A stretch of DNA of 64,000 nt, from contig NZ_CP049919.1 of assembly GCF_015624425.1 (NCBI RefSeq), positions 1,364,001 to 1,428,000 of the forward strand, in the 5' to 3' direction. Source of the DNA: Roseateles sp. DAIF2. GTDB taxonomy: Bacteria > Pseudomonadota > Gammaproteobacteria > Burkholderiales > Burkholderiaceae_C. Below are positions 25,669 to 32,636 of the stretch, piece after piece (the first letter of the stretch is position 1; every line of letters starts with the position of its first letter). Under the pieces are notes generated by a model, which saw only the letters and a program-made list of their open reading frames with translations, had not been told where the DNA came from and did no database searches. Both the position numbers and the translations under genes were made by a program.

Positions 25669-25717
25669 ACCGTCATTCCAGTGAGTCGCCTCCGGCGTCC
25701 GCTGAAGTCCAAGGTTC
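25663..25717 (+). repeat. Degenerate attC site of the GNAT cassette
   Basis: GTCTAAAC (R''-like, one extra A), ATTCCAGTG (L''-like), CCGCTGAAGT (L'-like) and AAGGTTCC line up with the DUF2185 attC in the same order and spacing. The R' box is poor (GTTCC instead of GTTRRRY). Confidence 0.45.
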
Positions 25718-25721
25718 CAAT

Positions 25722-26102
25722 ATGCGACACATCAATCGTTCTTTCGTTCTGGCCATGCTGGTATTGGGTTCGAACGTCTTCGCCGCCGATTCAAGCAAGG
25801 AGCTGCCCTGGTCCTCGGTTCACTTGGAAGGCATGCGCCTGCAGCTCGTCAGCCCAAAGGCCAAAGATCGGTCTGTAGGACTCTTTTTTGGCAAAGGCGG
25901 TCACCTGGCAATCACCAGCTGCACCGAAGGCACCTGCACCGGCCCGCTGACGACCTGGAAGATCGAGAACAATCGCCTCAAGACGGGCTTCGCACCCACT
26001 GAAGGTATTGCGCTCATTGGTGTAGCCGCCAACAAGCTCACTCTTCGGGAGCCGTCTGGAAAGATCGTTGTCTATGAAATCGTAGAGAAGAGCGGTTCCT
26101 AA
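25722..26102 (+). CDS. Small secreted protein of unknown function (cassette gene)
   Basis: The 126-residue product has a clear signal peptide (MRHINRSFVLAMLVLGSNVF, cleavage probably after FA and before ADSSKE), so it should be exported to the periplasm. The mature part (about 103 residues) is mostly beta-prone, with one Cys pair in ITSCTEGTCTGPLTTWKI. I do not recognise a family. The start at 25722 follows directly on the GNAT attC, and the stop lies in an attC-like CCTAATC, so it is one cassette with its own short leader. Confidence 0.6.
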   Translation: MRHINRSFVLAMLVLGSNVFAADSSKELPWSSVHLEGMRLQLVSPKAKDRSVGLFFGKGGHLAITSCTEGTCTGPLTTWKIENNRLKTGFAPTEGIALIGVAANKLTLREPSGKIVVYEIVEKSGS

Positions 26103-26150
26103 TCATGGGATCCAACGGATGCCTAGCGGCGCCGTTGATCGGCAAAGTTA
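26097..26150 (+). repeat. attC-like site of the secreted-protein cassette
   Basis: CCTAATC, then GATCCAACGG and CCGTTGATC, complementary arms with one unpaired C (the extrahelical-base style of attC), then AAGTTAC. GCCGTTGA is shared with the sites at 26560 and 29091. Confidence 0.5.
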
Positions 26151-26151
26151 C

Positions 26152-26547
26152 ATGAACACACGCATCGCCGCTTGCTCTTGCGGTCAACTGACCGCAACCG
26201 TTCTTGGCGAACCCGCCAGGGTCTCCATCTGTCATTGCTTGGCCTGTCAGCGAAGGACCGGAAGTGTCTTCGGTGCCCAGGCGAGGTTCTCACAAGAACA
26301 GGTTTCCGCTGACGGCGCGGCCAGCGAGTACCTGCGGGTTGGCGATGCGGGCTCGCATGCGCGGTTCCGCTTTTGCCCGAACTGCGGTTCCACCGTTTAT
26401 TACACCGTCGATGAGATGCCCAGGGTCGTCGTCATCCCTGTCGGCGCCTTCGCCGAACCAGGCTTTCCGGGGCCGACGTTCTCTGTCTACGAGGAGCGCA
26501 TGCACGGCTGGGTTGGCCTTCCCGTGAACATCGAGCACATGGCGTGA
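26152..26547 (+). CDS. GFA-family (glutathione-dependent formaldehyde-activating-like) protein 1
   Basis: This 131-residue protein has the GFA zinc ligands: AACSCGQLTATV, SICHCLACQRRTGSVFGA and FRFCPNCGSTVYY. The GFA fold binds zinc; the named enzyme activity is proven for very few members, so only the family is assigned. ATG 26152 lies just past the preceding attC-like site; an upstream in-frame ATG at 26119 would start inside that site. A second, quite different GFA protein is encoded at 27824 in the same array. Confidence 0.85.
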   Translation: MNTRIAACSCGQLTATVLGEPARVSICHCLACQRRTGSVFGAQARFSQEQVSADGAASEYLRVGDAGSHARFRFCPNCGSTVYYTVDEMPRVVVIPVGAFAEPGFPGPTFSVYEERMHGWVGLPVNIEHMA

Positions 26548-26559
26548 GGCTGCTGAGCA

Positions 26560-26612
26560 GCCTACCTGCCATCCCGGTGGACCGCCTTCGGCGGCCGTTG
26601 AATTCGTTAAGC
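26560..26612 (+). repeat. attC site of the first GFA cassette
   Basis: GCCTACC (R''-like), CATCCCGGTGG, a CCGCC-TTCG-GGCGG type hairpin tip, GGCCGTTGAATTC and GTTAAGC, which matches GTTRRRY exactly. The L' half GCGGCCGTTGAATTC recurs identically at 29120-29134. Confidence 0.65.
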
Positions 26613-26699
26613 ATCTCAATGATCAGCACATCAGTAGACAAGCTGTTGGCTCGCTACTCGGCGAGACGACGCAAGGGGATAGATGGCGGTCGTCATCAT

Positions 26700-27212
26700 A
26701 TGCACAGTGTCATTGTTCGGATAGCGTTGCTTGTCGCGCTCACGCCTGTGGCAGCTTGCGCGCCCTGGCCGCATATTGAGTACTTACGACCGAGCGCTGA
26801 GGGGCGGCTCTTGGACGACGGAAAGCCGATTGCCGGCGCCGAGGTTTTTCTGGGTGCGATGCCCGGAACGAACGATCCATGCGCTGAGATGGGTGATCGA
26901 GTGGCTACTTCGGCCATCGATGGGAGTTTTCATGTTTCAGCGCGTTCGCGTACGGCGCTGATCAAGTCCCTACTTAGCCCTGCGTCCGAGACTGGAAAGA
27001 TCACTGCCATTTGCATCCGTCGTCCGGGCGCCGATGTGCAGATTGGGGCGCTGATAGTGATGTTTATCGATATGCCGACGAGCGTCTCGCTTGACTGCGA
27101 CGTTTCGAAGAAGAAAAGAGCAAGCAGCGAGGCGGGTAATGCGCAGATATCAAGTCCACTGGGCCAGCCGCAACTTTGTCAAGCTGTGCGGGTGCCACGA
27201 GATGCGGGATAA
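26700..27212 (+). CDS. Putative lipoprotein with a beta-sandwich (Cna-B-like) segment
   Basis: From ATG 26700 the 170-residue product begins with a lipoprotein signal (MHSVIVRIALLVALTPVAAC; lipobox VAAC, Cys at about residue 20). The stretch GRLLDDGKPIAGAEVFLGAM, with TSAIDGSFHVSA later, is typical of carboxypeptidase-regulatory-like/Cna-B beta-sandwich domains. No specific function is recognised. An in-frame ATG upstream at 26544 would swallow the attC site, so the lipoprotein start is preferred. The last ~40 residues look non-conserved. No attC could be recognised after it (27213-27289). Confidence 0.6.
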   Translation: MHSVIVRIALLVALTPVAACAPWPHIEYLRPSAEGRLLDDGKPIAGAEVFLGAMPGTNDPCAEMGDRVATSAIDGSFHVSARSRTALIKSLLSPASETGKITAICIRRPGADVQIGALIVMFIDMPTSVSLDCDVSKKKRASSEAGNAQISSPLGQPQLCQAVRVPRDAG

Positions 27213-27289
27213 GCTGTCGCTCAATCCGGGTCGCATAAGCAGGCCGCGCTCTTGGCTCAGTTTCAAAATCAGGCCTCACAAGGAATTCC

Positions 27290-27766
27290 ATGGAAATCCA
27301 GATCGTCGAGTTCCCGGAGGCCGCAGTGGCCGCGGTGGAGCACCGCGGGCCGCCTGAGCTGGAACACGAGACCTCCCAGCGCCTGATCCGCTGGCGCATG
27401 CGCAACGGCATTTCACCGCAGCAGGGGCGTACCTTCGGCATCCACTACACCGATCCGGGCCGCATCGCGCCCGAGCTGCACCGCGCGGACTTCTGCGTGT
27501 CCTACTCAGGCCACATCGAACCCAATGACGAGGGTGTTGTGGCCAAGGTGATTCCGCGCCTTCGCTGTGCGGTCGCCCGGCACACTGGCTCCCGCCGCTA
27601 CATCACGGCCGCCGACTATCTGGGCCGGGTGTGGTTGCCACAGAGCGGCGAGACCGCCGGAGCGTTTCCGATCTTCTTTCGTTACGTCAATGTGGGGCCC
27701 GGCGTTCAGGAGCACGAGATGCTGACGGACGTGTATCTGCCTCTCGGGGCTATCGCCGAGACCTGA
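27290..27766 (+). CDS. GyrI-like / AraC effector-binding-domain protein
   Basis: The 158-residue protein is a stand-alone effector-binding domain: IVEFPEAAVAAVEHRGPPEL near the start, RTFGIHYTDPGRIAPELHRA and RCAVARHTGSRRYITAADYL in the middle, and EHEMLTDVYLPLG at the end. Such domains occur in AraC/MerR regulators, in SbmC/GyrI and as single proteins that bind or hydrolyse small hydrophobic compounds. No DNA-binding region is present. It is in line with the cassette genes, but clear attC sites are not seen on either side. Confidence 0.82.
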   Translation: MEIQIVEFPEAAVAAVEHRGPPELEHETSQRLIRWRMRNGISPQQGRTFGIHYTDPGRIAPELHRADFCVSYSGHIEPNDEGVVAKVIPRLRCAVARHTGSRRYITAADYLGRVWLPQSGETAGAFPIFFRYVNVGPGVQEHEMLTDVYLPLGAIAET

Positions 27767-27823
27767 TGCTTCATCAAGCAGCTTGGCTCAAATCATGCGT
27801 CATAGGCGGAAACTCCCCGAATC

Positions 27824-28270
27824 ATGAGCGGCTCCACTGCTACTACTTCATCAACCGTCTTCTCCATCCGCTGCTACTGCGGCGCGGTCACGCTTCAAGC
27901 AAACGCAGCACCGGGAAGCTTCGTCAATTGCCGTTGCGGGCAATGCCGCCGACTCAGCGGCGCGGCCTTCACCTCCTGGGCCAGCTTCGCAAGAGAGGCA
28001 ATTCCCCTGTCGGGCAACGAGCCCCTGACTGCGTTCAAGGTGAGCGACAAGGTCACGCGCCACTTCTGCCGTGTTTGTGGCTCGCATGTCTTCACGTTCG
28101 ACGGTCGATTACCAAAGATTCTTGGGGTTCCTGCGGGCGCCATTGAGGGTTCGAGTCTGGCTCCGCCCAGCGCGCATTACTTCGTTGATCACAAGGCCGC
28201 CTGGTATGACATCGGCGTTGGTCAGCCTCGGTTCGGCGGAGAGTCCGGTGTTCAACCCCTGGCCTCCTAG
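27824..28270 (+). CDS. GFA-family protein 2
   Basis: The 148-residue protein carries GFA zinc motifs: IRCYCGAVTLQA, NCRCGQCRRLSGAAFTSWAS and HFCRVCGSHVFTF. It differs strongly from the GFA protein at 26152, so the two were probably acquired independently. The junctions on both sides (27767-27823 and 28271-28351) contain short inverted repeats but no attC I can defend. Confidence 0.85.
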   Translation: MSGSTATTSSTVFSIRCYCGAVTLQANAAPGSFVNCRCGQCRRLSGAAFTSWASFAREAIPLSGNEPLTAFKVSDKVTRHFCRVCGSHVFTFDGRLPKILGVPAGAIEGSSLAPPSAHYFVDHKAAWYDIGVGQPRFGGESGVQPLAS

Positions 28271-28351
28271 CGCTCCATCGAGGGGCGTTACCCCGGTGGG
28301 CGGCCGTGCCTTGATTGGACTTGGCTGGGCATCGCATTCGAGCCGTATGCC

Positions 28352-29164
28352 ATGTTGACGCTCTACAAGATCGCCTTGGCGCCGGCCTTGCTGTTGCAGG
28401 GCTCGCATCTTCGTAGAACGGCGCTCCGCTTGCCCGAGGCAGCCGGCCCGCGTTCGGGATTGTTTGGTGCTGCTGGCGATACCGCTGCTGCGCCGCTGAG
28501 GCTGCTCTTCGTGGGCGATTCCTCGGCCGCCGGCGTCGGTGTCGACTGGCAGCATGAGGCGATGCCGCATCAGGCGGCGGAGATCGTCGCATCCAGGCTG
28601 AACCGCCCCGTGCATTGGCAGTTGCTGGCCAAGTCCGGGGCCAATACTTGGGAAGCCGCTGGGCTCTTGCGCGCGCATGAGCGCGAGCTCGAGTTTGAGC
28701 TTCATCATCCGTTCGATATCGTTGTCACGGCACTCGGCGTGAACGATGTGACATCGCAGCACAGCGCGAGGCGCTTTGTCGCGGACTACGCCTCGCTGCT
28801 GCAAGCGGTGCGCGAGCGAACGGGCGCATTCCGCGCGGTCGTCTCCGGTCTGCCGCCAATGCGCAGTTTGCCGGCTGCCCCTCAACCTCTGCGCTGGTAT
28901 CTTGGCCAATGTGCGTCACGCCTGGATCAGGCGCTCCATCGGTTCTGTGCATCGGACGCCAATCTGCGCTTCGTCTCGCTGGGCTGGGCCAAGGCGCATG
29001 AGATGGCGGCCGACAAGTTCCATCCCGGCAAGGGTCAGTACCGGCAGTGGGCGGAGATGGTGGCGGAACAAGTCATTGCCCTGGTGCAGCTCAGTCCGTC
29101 ATCCATCGGACCGTCTGCCGCGGCCGTTGAATTCAATCGTTATGAATCGACCCGGGTTTCCTAG
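28352..29164 (+). CDS. SGNH/GDSL-family hydrolase
   Basis: The protein has the four SGNH blocks: LLFVGDSSAAGVGV (nucleophile Ser), a Gly in KSGANTW, ALGVNDVTS (Asn) and DKFHPGKGQYRQWA (Asp/His), so it is probably an active esterase or acyl hydrolase. The N-terminus (LYKIALAPALLLQGSHL) is hydrophobic and may be a membrane anchor. The open frame runs to 29164, but its last ~25 residues are encoded by an attC-like site and the first bases of the IS3 element; the original stop codon was probably displaced when the IS inserted. The 270 residues therefore include an artificial tail. Confidence 0.82.
   Translation: MLTLYKIALAPALLLQGSHLRRTALRLPEAAGPRSGLFGAAGDTAAAPLRLLFVGDSSAAGVGVDWQHEAMPHQAAEIVASRLNRPVHWQLLAKSGANTWEAAGLLRAHERELEFELHHPFDIVVTALGVNDVTSQHSARRFVADYASLLQAVRERTGAFRAVVSGLPPMRSLPAAPQPLRWYLGQCASRLDQALHRFCASDANLRFVSLGWAKAHEMAADKFHPGKGQYRQWAEMVAEQVIALVQLSPSSIGPSAAAVEFNRYESTRVS
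29091..29142 (+). repeat. attC-like site truncated by the IS3-type element
   Basis: CATCCATCGGACCGTC, GCGGCCGTTGAATTC and AATCGTTA line up with the attC at 26560-26612; the R' box GTTA stops exactly where the IS3 inverted repeat TGAATCG begins. The R'' box is degenerate. Confidence 0.5.
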
Positions 29165-29169
29165 ACACC
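29143..29169. repeat. IS3 element left inverted repeat
   Basis: 27-bp terminal repeat starting TGAATCGACCCGGGTTT; pairs with 30350-30376 with about four mismatches. Confidence 0.85.
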
Positions 29170-30072
29170 CATGAGCCGTTGGGAATGGCGTCGTTCGAAC
29201 TCAACGGGCGAAGTGTCGCCGGCGGTTCCGTGACGCCGCTTGGGGTTGTAAAACATCTCGATGTAGTTGAAGACGTCGGCGCGGGCGTCGTTGCGCGTGG
29301 CATAGACCTGGCGGCGGATGCGCTCGCGCTTGAGCAACTGGAAGAAGCTCTCGGCCACGGCGTTGTCATGGCAGTTGCCGCGCCGGCTCATGCTGCTGAC
29401 CAGGTTGTGGTCGCGCAGGAACGTCTGCCACTCATGGCCGGTGAACTGGCAGCCCTGGTCGGAGTGGACCGTAACGGCCTGTCTGGGCTGGCGGCGCCAT
29501 AACGCCATCAGCAGTGCATCCAGCACCAGGCTGGTGTCGATGCGACTGCCCATCGACCAGCCCACCACCTGGCGCGAGAACAGGTCGACCACGACCGCCA
29601 GGTACAGCCATCCCTCGTGCGTGCGGATGTAGGTGATGTCGGTCACCCAGGACTGGTTGGGCTCGGCCGCCGTGAACTGGCGCTGCAGGTGGTTGGGTGC
29701 AACGACTGCAGGCCTGCCCCCGCGCACGCCTGGGCGGCGCCGGTAGCCGGTCTGCGAGCGCAGACCTTCGAGCTTGAGCAGCCGCGCCACGCGGTGCTTG
29801 CCGCAGCGCTCGCCGAGGTCGCGCATGTCCAGCGTCAGCTTGCGATAGCCGTACACGCCGCCGCTCTCCAACCAGGCCTGCTTGAGCAGCCCGGTCAGCC
29901 GCAGGTCATCCTTGGCCCTGGCGCTCTGCGGCTCAGCCCTCCATGCGTAATAGCCGCTCGGGTGCACCTGCATCACCTTGCACATGCGCCGCACGCTGTA
30001 CTGGGCCTCGTGCGCCTTGATGAACGCGTACCTCACCCGGACTGTTTGGCAAAGTACGCGGCGGCCTTTTTT
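29161..30072 (-). CDS. IS3-family transposase OrfB (integrase core)
   Basis: This frame supplies the catalytic half of the OrfAB transposase. It contains the HTH_21 segment VRRMCKVMQVHPSGYYAWRA, and the rve integrase core with the DDE residues in WVTDITYIRTHEGWLYLAVV, VHSDQGCQFTG and NAVAESFFQLLKRERI. It is read after a -1 ribosomal frameshift from OrfA at the A6G run; position 30072 is given as the frame entry, since a separate start codon is not obvious. The frame is intact. Its stop overlaps the left inverted repeat. Confidence 0.88.
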   Translation of the reverse strand, partial: KKGRRVLCQTVRVRYAFIKAHEAQYSVRRMCKVMQVHPSGYYAWRAEPQSARAKDDLRLTGLLKQAWLESGGVYGYRKLTLDMRDLGERCGKHRVARLLKLEGLRSQTGYRRRPGVRGGRPAVVAPNHLQRQFTAAEPNQSWVTDITYIRTHEGWLYLAVVVDLFSRQVVGWSMGSRIDTSLVLDALLMALWRRQPRQAVTVHSDQGCQFTGHEWQTFLRDHNLVSSMSRRGNCHDNAVAESFFQLLKRERIRRQVYATRNDARADVFNYIEMFYNPKRRHGTAGDTSPVEFERRHSQRLMGV

Positions 30073-30314
30073 AGGATGTCGCGCTCCTCGGTCACGCGCC
30101 GCAGCTCGGCCTTCAGCCGCCGCAGTTCCTCGGCCTGCGAGACCTGTGCCTGCCGCTCGGCGCCCGGCGCCGAGTACACCTTGATCCACTTGTACAGGCT
30201 GTGCTGGCTCACTCCGATCCGTGCCGACACGTCGGCCACCCGGTGGCCTCGCTCCGTGATCTGCTTGACCGCCTCGATCTTGAATTCTTCTGGGTAGGGT
30301 TGGTTGGTCTTCAT
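30033..30314 (-). CDS. IS3-family transposase OrfA (helix-turn-helix)
   Basis: The 93-residue OrfA has the HTH_8-type DNA-binding domain (YPEEFKIEAVKQITERGHRV, GVSQHSLYKWIK) and a leucine-zipper-like end (EELRRLKAELRRVTEERDIL). It recognises the terminal repeats and, by frameshifting, supplies the N-terminus of OrfAB. It resembles the IS51/IS3 subgroups. Confidence 0.88.
   Translation of the reverse strand: MKTNQPYPEEFKIEAVKQITERGHRVADVSARIGVSQHSLYKWIKVYSAPGAERQAQVSQAEELRRLKAELRRVTEERDILKKAAAYFAKQSG
30066..30072 (-). promoter_or_regulatory. Programmed -1 frameshift slippery site of the IS3 element
   Basis: On the minus strand the run is AAAAAAG. Slipping back by one base here joins OrfA (ILKKAAAYF) to the OrfB frame (KKGRRVLCQT), the usual way IS3 elements make OrfAB. 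Confidence 0.75.
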
Positions 30315-30349
30315 GGCACCTCCTATTGGGCCTCAGATTGAGACTCGAA

Positions 30350-30376
30350 GGTGTCTACTGAATCCGGGTCGATTCA
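30350..30376. repeat. IS3 element right inverted repeat
   Basis: 27-bp terminal repeat ending CCGGGTCGATTCA; reverse complement of the left end with about four mismatches. Confidence 0.85.
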
Positions 30377-30969
30377 CAGCGTGCTCCGACATTGGCCAGA
30401 GAACGATGCAGCGATCGAGCAGCGATTCGGCCTGCCGATCGGAAGCATCAGAAAGACGGCTTTCGATGGGGGCGCGTCTGACGCCAGCGATCATCGGCCG
30501 CATCTCGGATGAGCAGTGGCGGCGGCAGATCGTCGCCGCGTTGGCGGACTTGCATCCCGGCGTGGACTGTGCTTCGGCCGTGATGGAGTGGTCGGCCCAG
30601 CCTGGCACCCTAGCCTGGGAAGCGTTCGAGCTGCTGCGGTCCGCCGCGAGAAACTCCTCGGCCAAGCTGGTCCTTGTGACGAACGCGACAACACGGCTTC
30701 GTCAAGACCTGGAGGTTCTCGGACTTGGCCTCGCTTTTGGTGCGGTGGTGAACTTCAGCGAGCTCGGCCATGCCAAACCCGACTCGACCATCTTCGCCGC
30801 CGCTCTTGCCGCAGTGGGTTGCGCAGCCAGCGAGGCCCTGTTCGTGGACGACAGCCTCCAGAATGTCGAAGCGGCCCTTGGCCTCGGAATCAAGGCGCAT
30901 CGCTGTCAAGGCATTGATGGATTTGGTGACTTCCTTGCAGATGCAGGTGCGCTGCCGAACGCGGACTAA
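30377..30969 (+). pseudogene. HAD-superfamily hydrolase, 5'-truncated and frameshifted
   Basis: Downstream of the IS, one frame reads VLRHWPENDAAIEQRFGLPI and stops making sense at about 30468; the next frame continues GARLTPAIIGRISDEQWRRQ with LVLVTNATTRLRQDLEVLGL, FSELGHAKPDSTIFAAALAA and EALFVDDSLQNVEAALGLG. Both parts fit one HAD protein. The switch lies in a run of five G (30468-30472), so one inserted base explains it. The start of the protein, including the nucleophile motif DxDG that should directly precede VLRHW, was removed at the IS end. Without nucleophile Asp it cannot be a working HAD phosphatase. The stop (GACTAAGC) may lie in a degenerate attC. Confidence 0.75.
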
Positions 30970-31021
30970 GCGCTTGGTCGAATCGAAGCCAGCGAGGCGC
31001 TCGGCCTGACCACGGCATCCC

Positions 31022-31774
31022 TCAAACCGTCATCCCCCCCGACACCTCCAGCACCGCCCCATTCACATAGCTCGCCTCGTCGCTGGCCAGGAAGGCATAG
31101 ACATTGGCGATCTCCTCGGGCTTGCCCAGGCGCTTCAGCGGCACATGCTCCTGCATCTGCGCGATCACCTTGTCGGGGATGGTGGAGAGTATGGGCGTTG
31201 CGATGAAGCCGGGCGCCACCGCGTTGACGCGCACGCCCTTGGGGCCGAGCTCGCGGGCCCAGGTCTTGGTGAAGCCGATCACGCCGAACTTGGTCGCGGC
31301 GTAGTTGGTCTGGCCGAAGTTGCCGTAGATGCCGACCACCGAGCTGGCGTTCAGGATCACGCCCGTGCCCTGGGCCGTCATCGTGTCGGCCACCGCCTGC
31401 GCGCAATGGAACACGCCGCGCAGGTTGACGTCGATCACCGCGTCGAACTGCGCCAGGCTCATCTTCTGCAGGCGCGCGTCCTTGGTGATGCCGGCGTTGT
31501 TGACCAGCACGTCGATGCGGCCGAACTCCTCCAGCACCGCGGCCACCATCAGGTCCACCGAGACCCGGTCGGTCACGTCGACGATATGGCCCAGCGCGGT
31601 GGCGCCCAGCGCTTCGCAGGCCCTGACCGCGGCCTGCACGCCCTCGGGCTTGAAGTCGCAGATCACGACATGGGCGCCCTCGCGGGCGAACTTCAGCGCG
31701 GTGGCCAGGCCGATGCCCTGGGCGGCGCCGGTGATGATGCAGACCTTGTTGGCAAGGCGAAGTGATGGGCTCAT
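31022..31774 (-). CDS. SDR-family 3-oxoacyl-ACP / acetoacetyl-CoA reductase-like protein
   Basis: This 250-residue short-chain dehydrogenase has the cofactor loop [25 protein letters not shown], the catalytic Ser in [11 protein letters not shown], the Tyr-Lys pair in [13 protein letters not shown], and the C-terminal [14 protein letters not shown] typical of FabG-like reductases. It probably reduces a 3-oxoacyl thioester with NAD(P)H. A housekeeping FabG usually sits in a fab operon, so this is more likely an accessory FabG/PhaB-like enzyme. It overlaps the upstream YqiA-like gene by four bases (ATGA). It is the first gene with normal high-GC codon use to the right of the cassette region. Confidence 0.85.
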   Translation of the reverse strand: MSPSLRLANKVCIITGAAQGIGLATALKFAREGAHVVICDFKPEGVQAAVRACEALGATALGHIVDVTDRVSVDLMVAAVLEEFGRIDVLVNNAGITKDARLQKMSLAQFDAVIDVNLRGVFHCAQAVADTMTAQGTGVILNASSVVGIYGNFGQTNYAATKFGVIGFTKTWARELGPKGVRVNAVAPGFIATPILSTIPDKVIAQMQEHVPLKRLGKPEEIANVYAFLASDEASYVNGAVLEVSGGMTV

Positions 31775-32379
31775 AGCTGGAGGAAGTCGGTCAGTTCGTG
31801 GAGGTAGTCGTCGAAGTCCGAGAGGCCATGGTCGCTGCCTTCCAGCAGCTTGATGCGGGCGGCCGCGTAGCGGGCCTGCATCTCGCGCCAGTCCAGCACC
31901 TCGTCGCCCTTGGCGATCACGGCCAGATAGCGCTCGGGGCGGGTCAGCGGCCCGTCCAGCGTCAGCGCGCGCAGCTCGCCGACGAATTCGGGCCGGAAGT
32001 AGAAATGCTGGCTCGGGTCCTGCCAGCAGCTCTGCTCGCCCAGATAGGCGGCCAGGTCGCCCGCCGGGTCGACGGCCGGGTTCAACAGCACCGCCGGCAC
32101 CCCCAGGCGCTCGGCCAGCAGGGTCGCGTAGAAGCCGCCCAGCGAGCTGCCCATCAGGGCCATCGATTCGCGCGGCCAGTCGGCCACCAGGCTTTCGGCC
32201 AGCGCGATCGCCTCGGCCGGCGAGGGCGGCAGCTGCGGGCAGGCAAAGCGCAGGTCCGGGCGCCGCTCGGCCACCCAGGCCGCCATGCGCCGCGCCTTGG
32301 CCGACAGCGGCGAGGAGCGGAAGCCGTGCAGGTAAAGCAGGTGGGTGGTGGTTTTAGTTGAAGTCTTCTCGGGAGCCAT
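31771..32379 (-). CDS. YqiA/YcfP-family alpha/beta-fold esterase
   Basis: The 202-residue protein starts with [20 protein letters not shown], has the nucleophile elbow [19 protein letters not shown] and the C-terminal [13 protein letters not shown] with the catalytic His, the pattern of the YqiA/YcfP (UPF0227) esterases. Length fits (about 190-200). It is translationally coupled to the SDR gene. The natural ester substrate is not known. Confidence 0.9.
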   Translation of the reverse strand: MAPEKTSTKTTTHLLYLHGFRSSPLSAKARRMAAWVAERRPDLRFACPQLPPSPAEAIALAESLVADWPRESMALMGSSLGGFYATLLAERLGVPAVLLNPAVDPAGDLAAYLGEQSCWQDPSQHFYFRPEFVGELRALTLDGPLTRPERYLAVIAKGDEVLDWREMQARYAAARIKLLEGSDHGLSDFDDYLHELTDFLQL

Positions 32380-32636
32380 GGCGGGGCAGTCTATCGGGCC
32401 GCCCCGCGGCGGTCTGTCCGCTGGGCGTCTGTGCGTTCGGGTTTTGTGCGCACAGCGCGCGGGGTCATGCGATGAGGCGCGGATTCGAGGCGCTGGCTGG
32501 CGTTGCGCCGCATTGACGTTGGGGCCAACCCGGGGGACAGTTGCCCACCTTCAATTTCTACCCCCAACCCGGCCGGCAGGCGGGCCTACCGGCCCGCGCC
32601 GCCCCGCTGACGATATAGAGAAGAGTGAGTGTCTGC

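Larger units (their letters stand above)
29143..30376 (-). mobile_element. Complete IS3-family insertion sequence, 1234 bp
   Basis: The element is bounded by 27-bp imperfect inverted repeats that start TGAATCGACCCGG and end TAGACACC, with TG/CA termini as usual for IS3. It encodes OrfA and OrfB with a slippery A6G site between them. The three bases on the left (TTA) and right (CAG) differ, so there is no target duplication; on the right it abuts a HAD gene lacking its start. Confidence 0.88.

Noticed and set aside
29134..30386. Target-site duplication around the IS3 element
   Set aside because: Flanking bases TTA and CAG do not match, and shifting the boundary by a few bases does not help.
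22743..31019. Integron integrase gene
   Set aside because: Looked for tyrosine-recombinase motifs on both strands; none seen. The array is therefore called integrase-less within this window.
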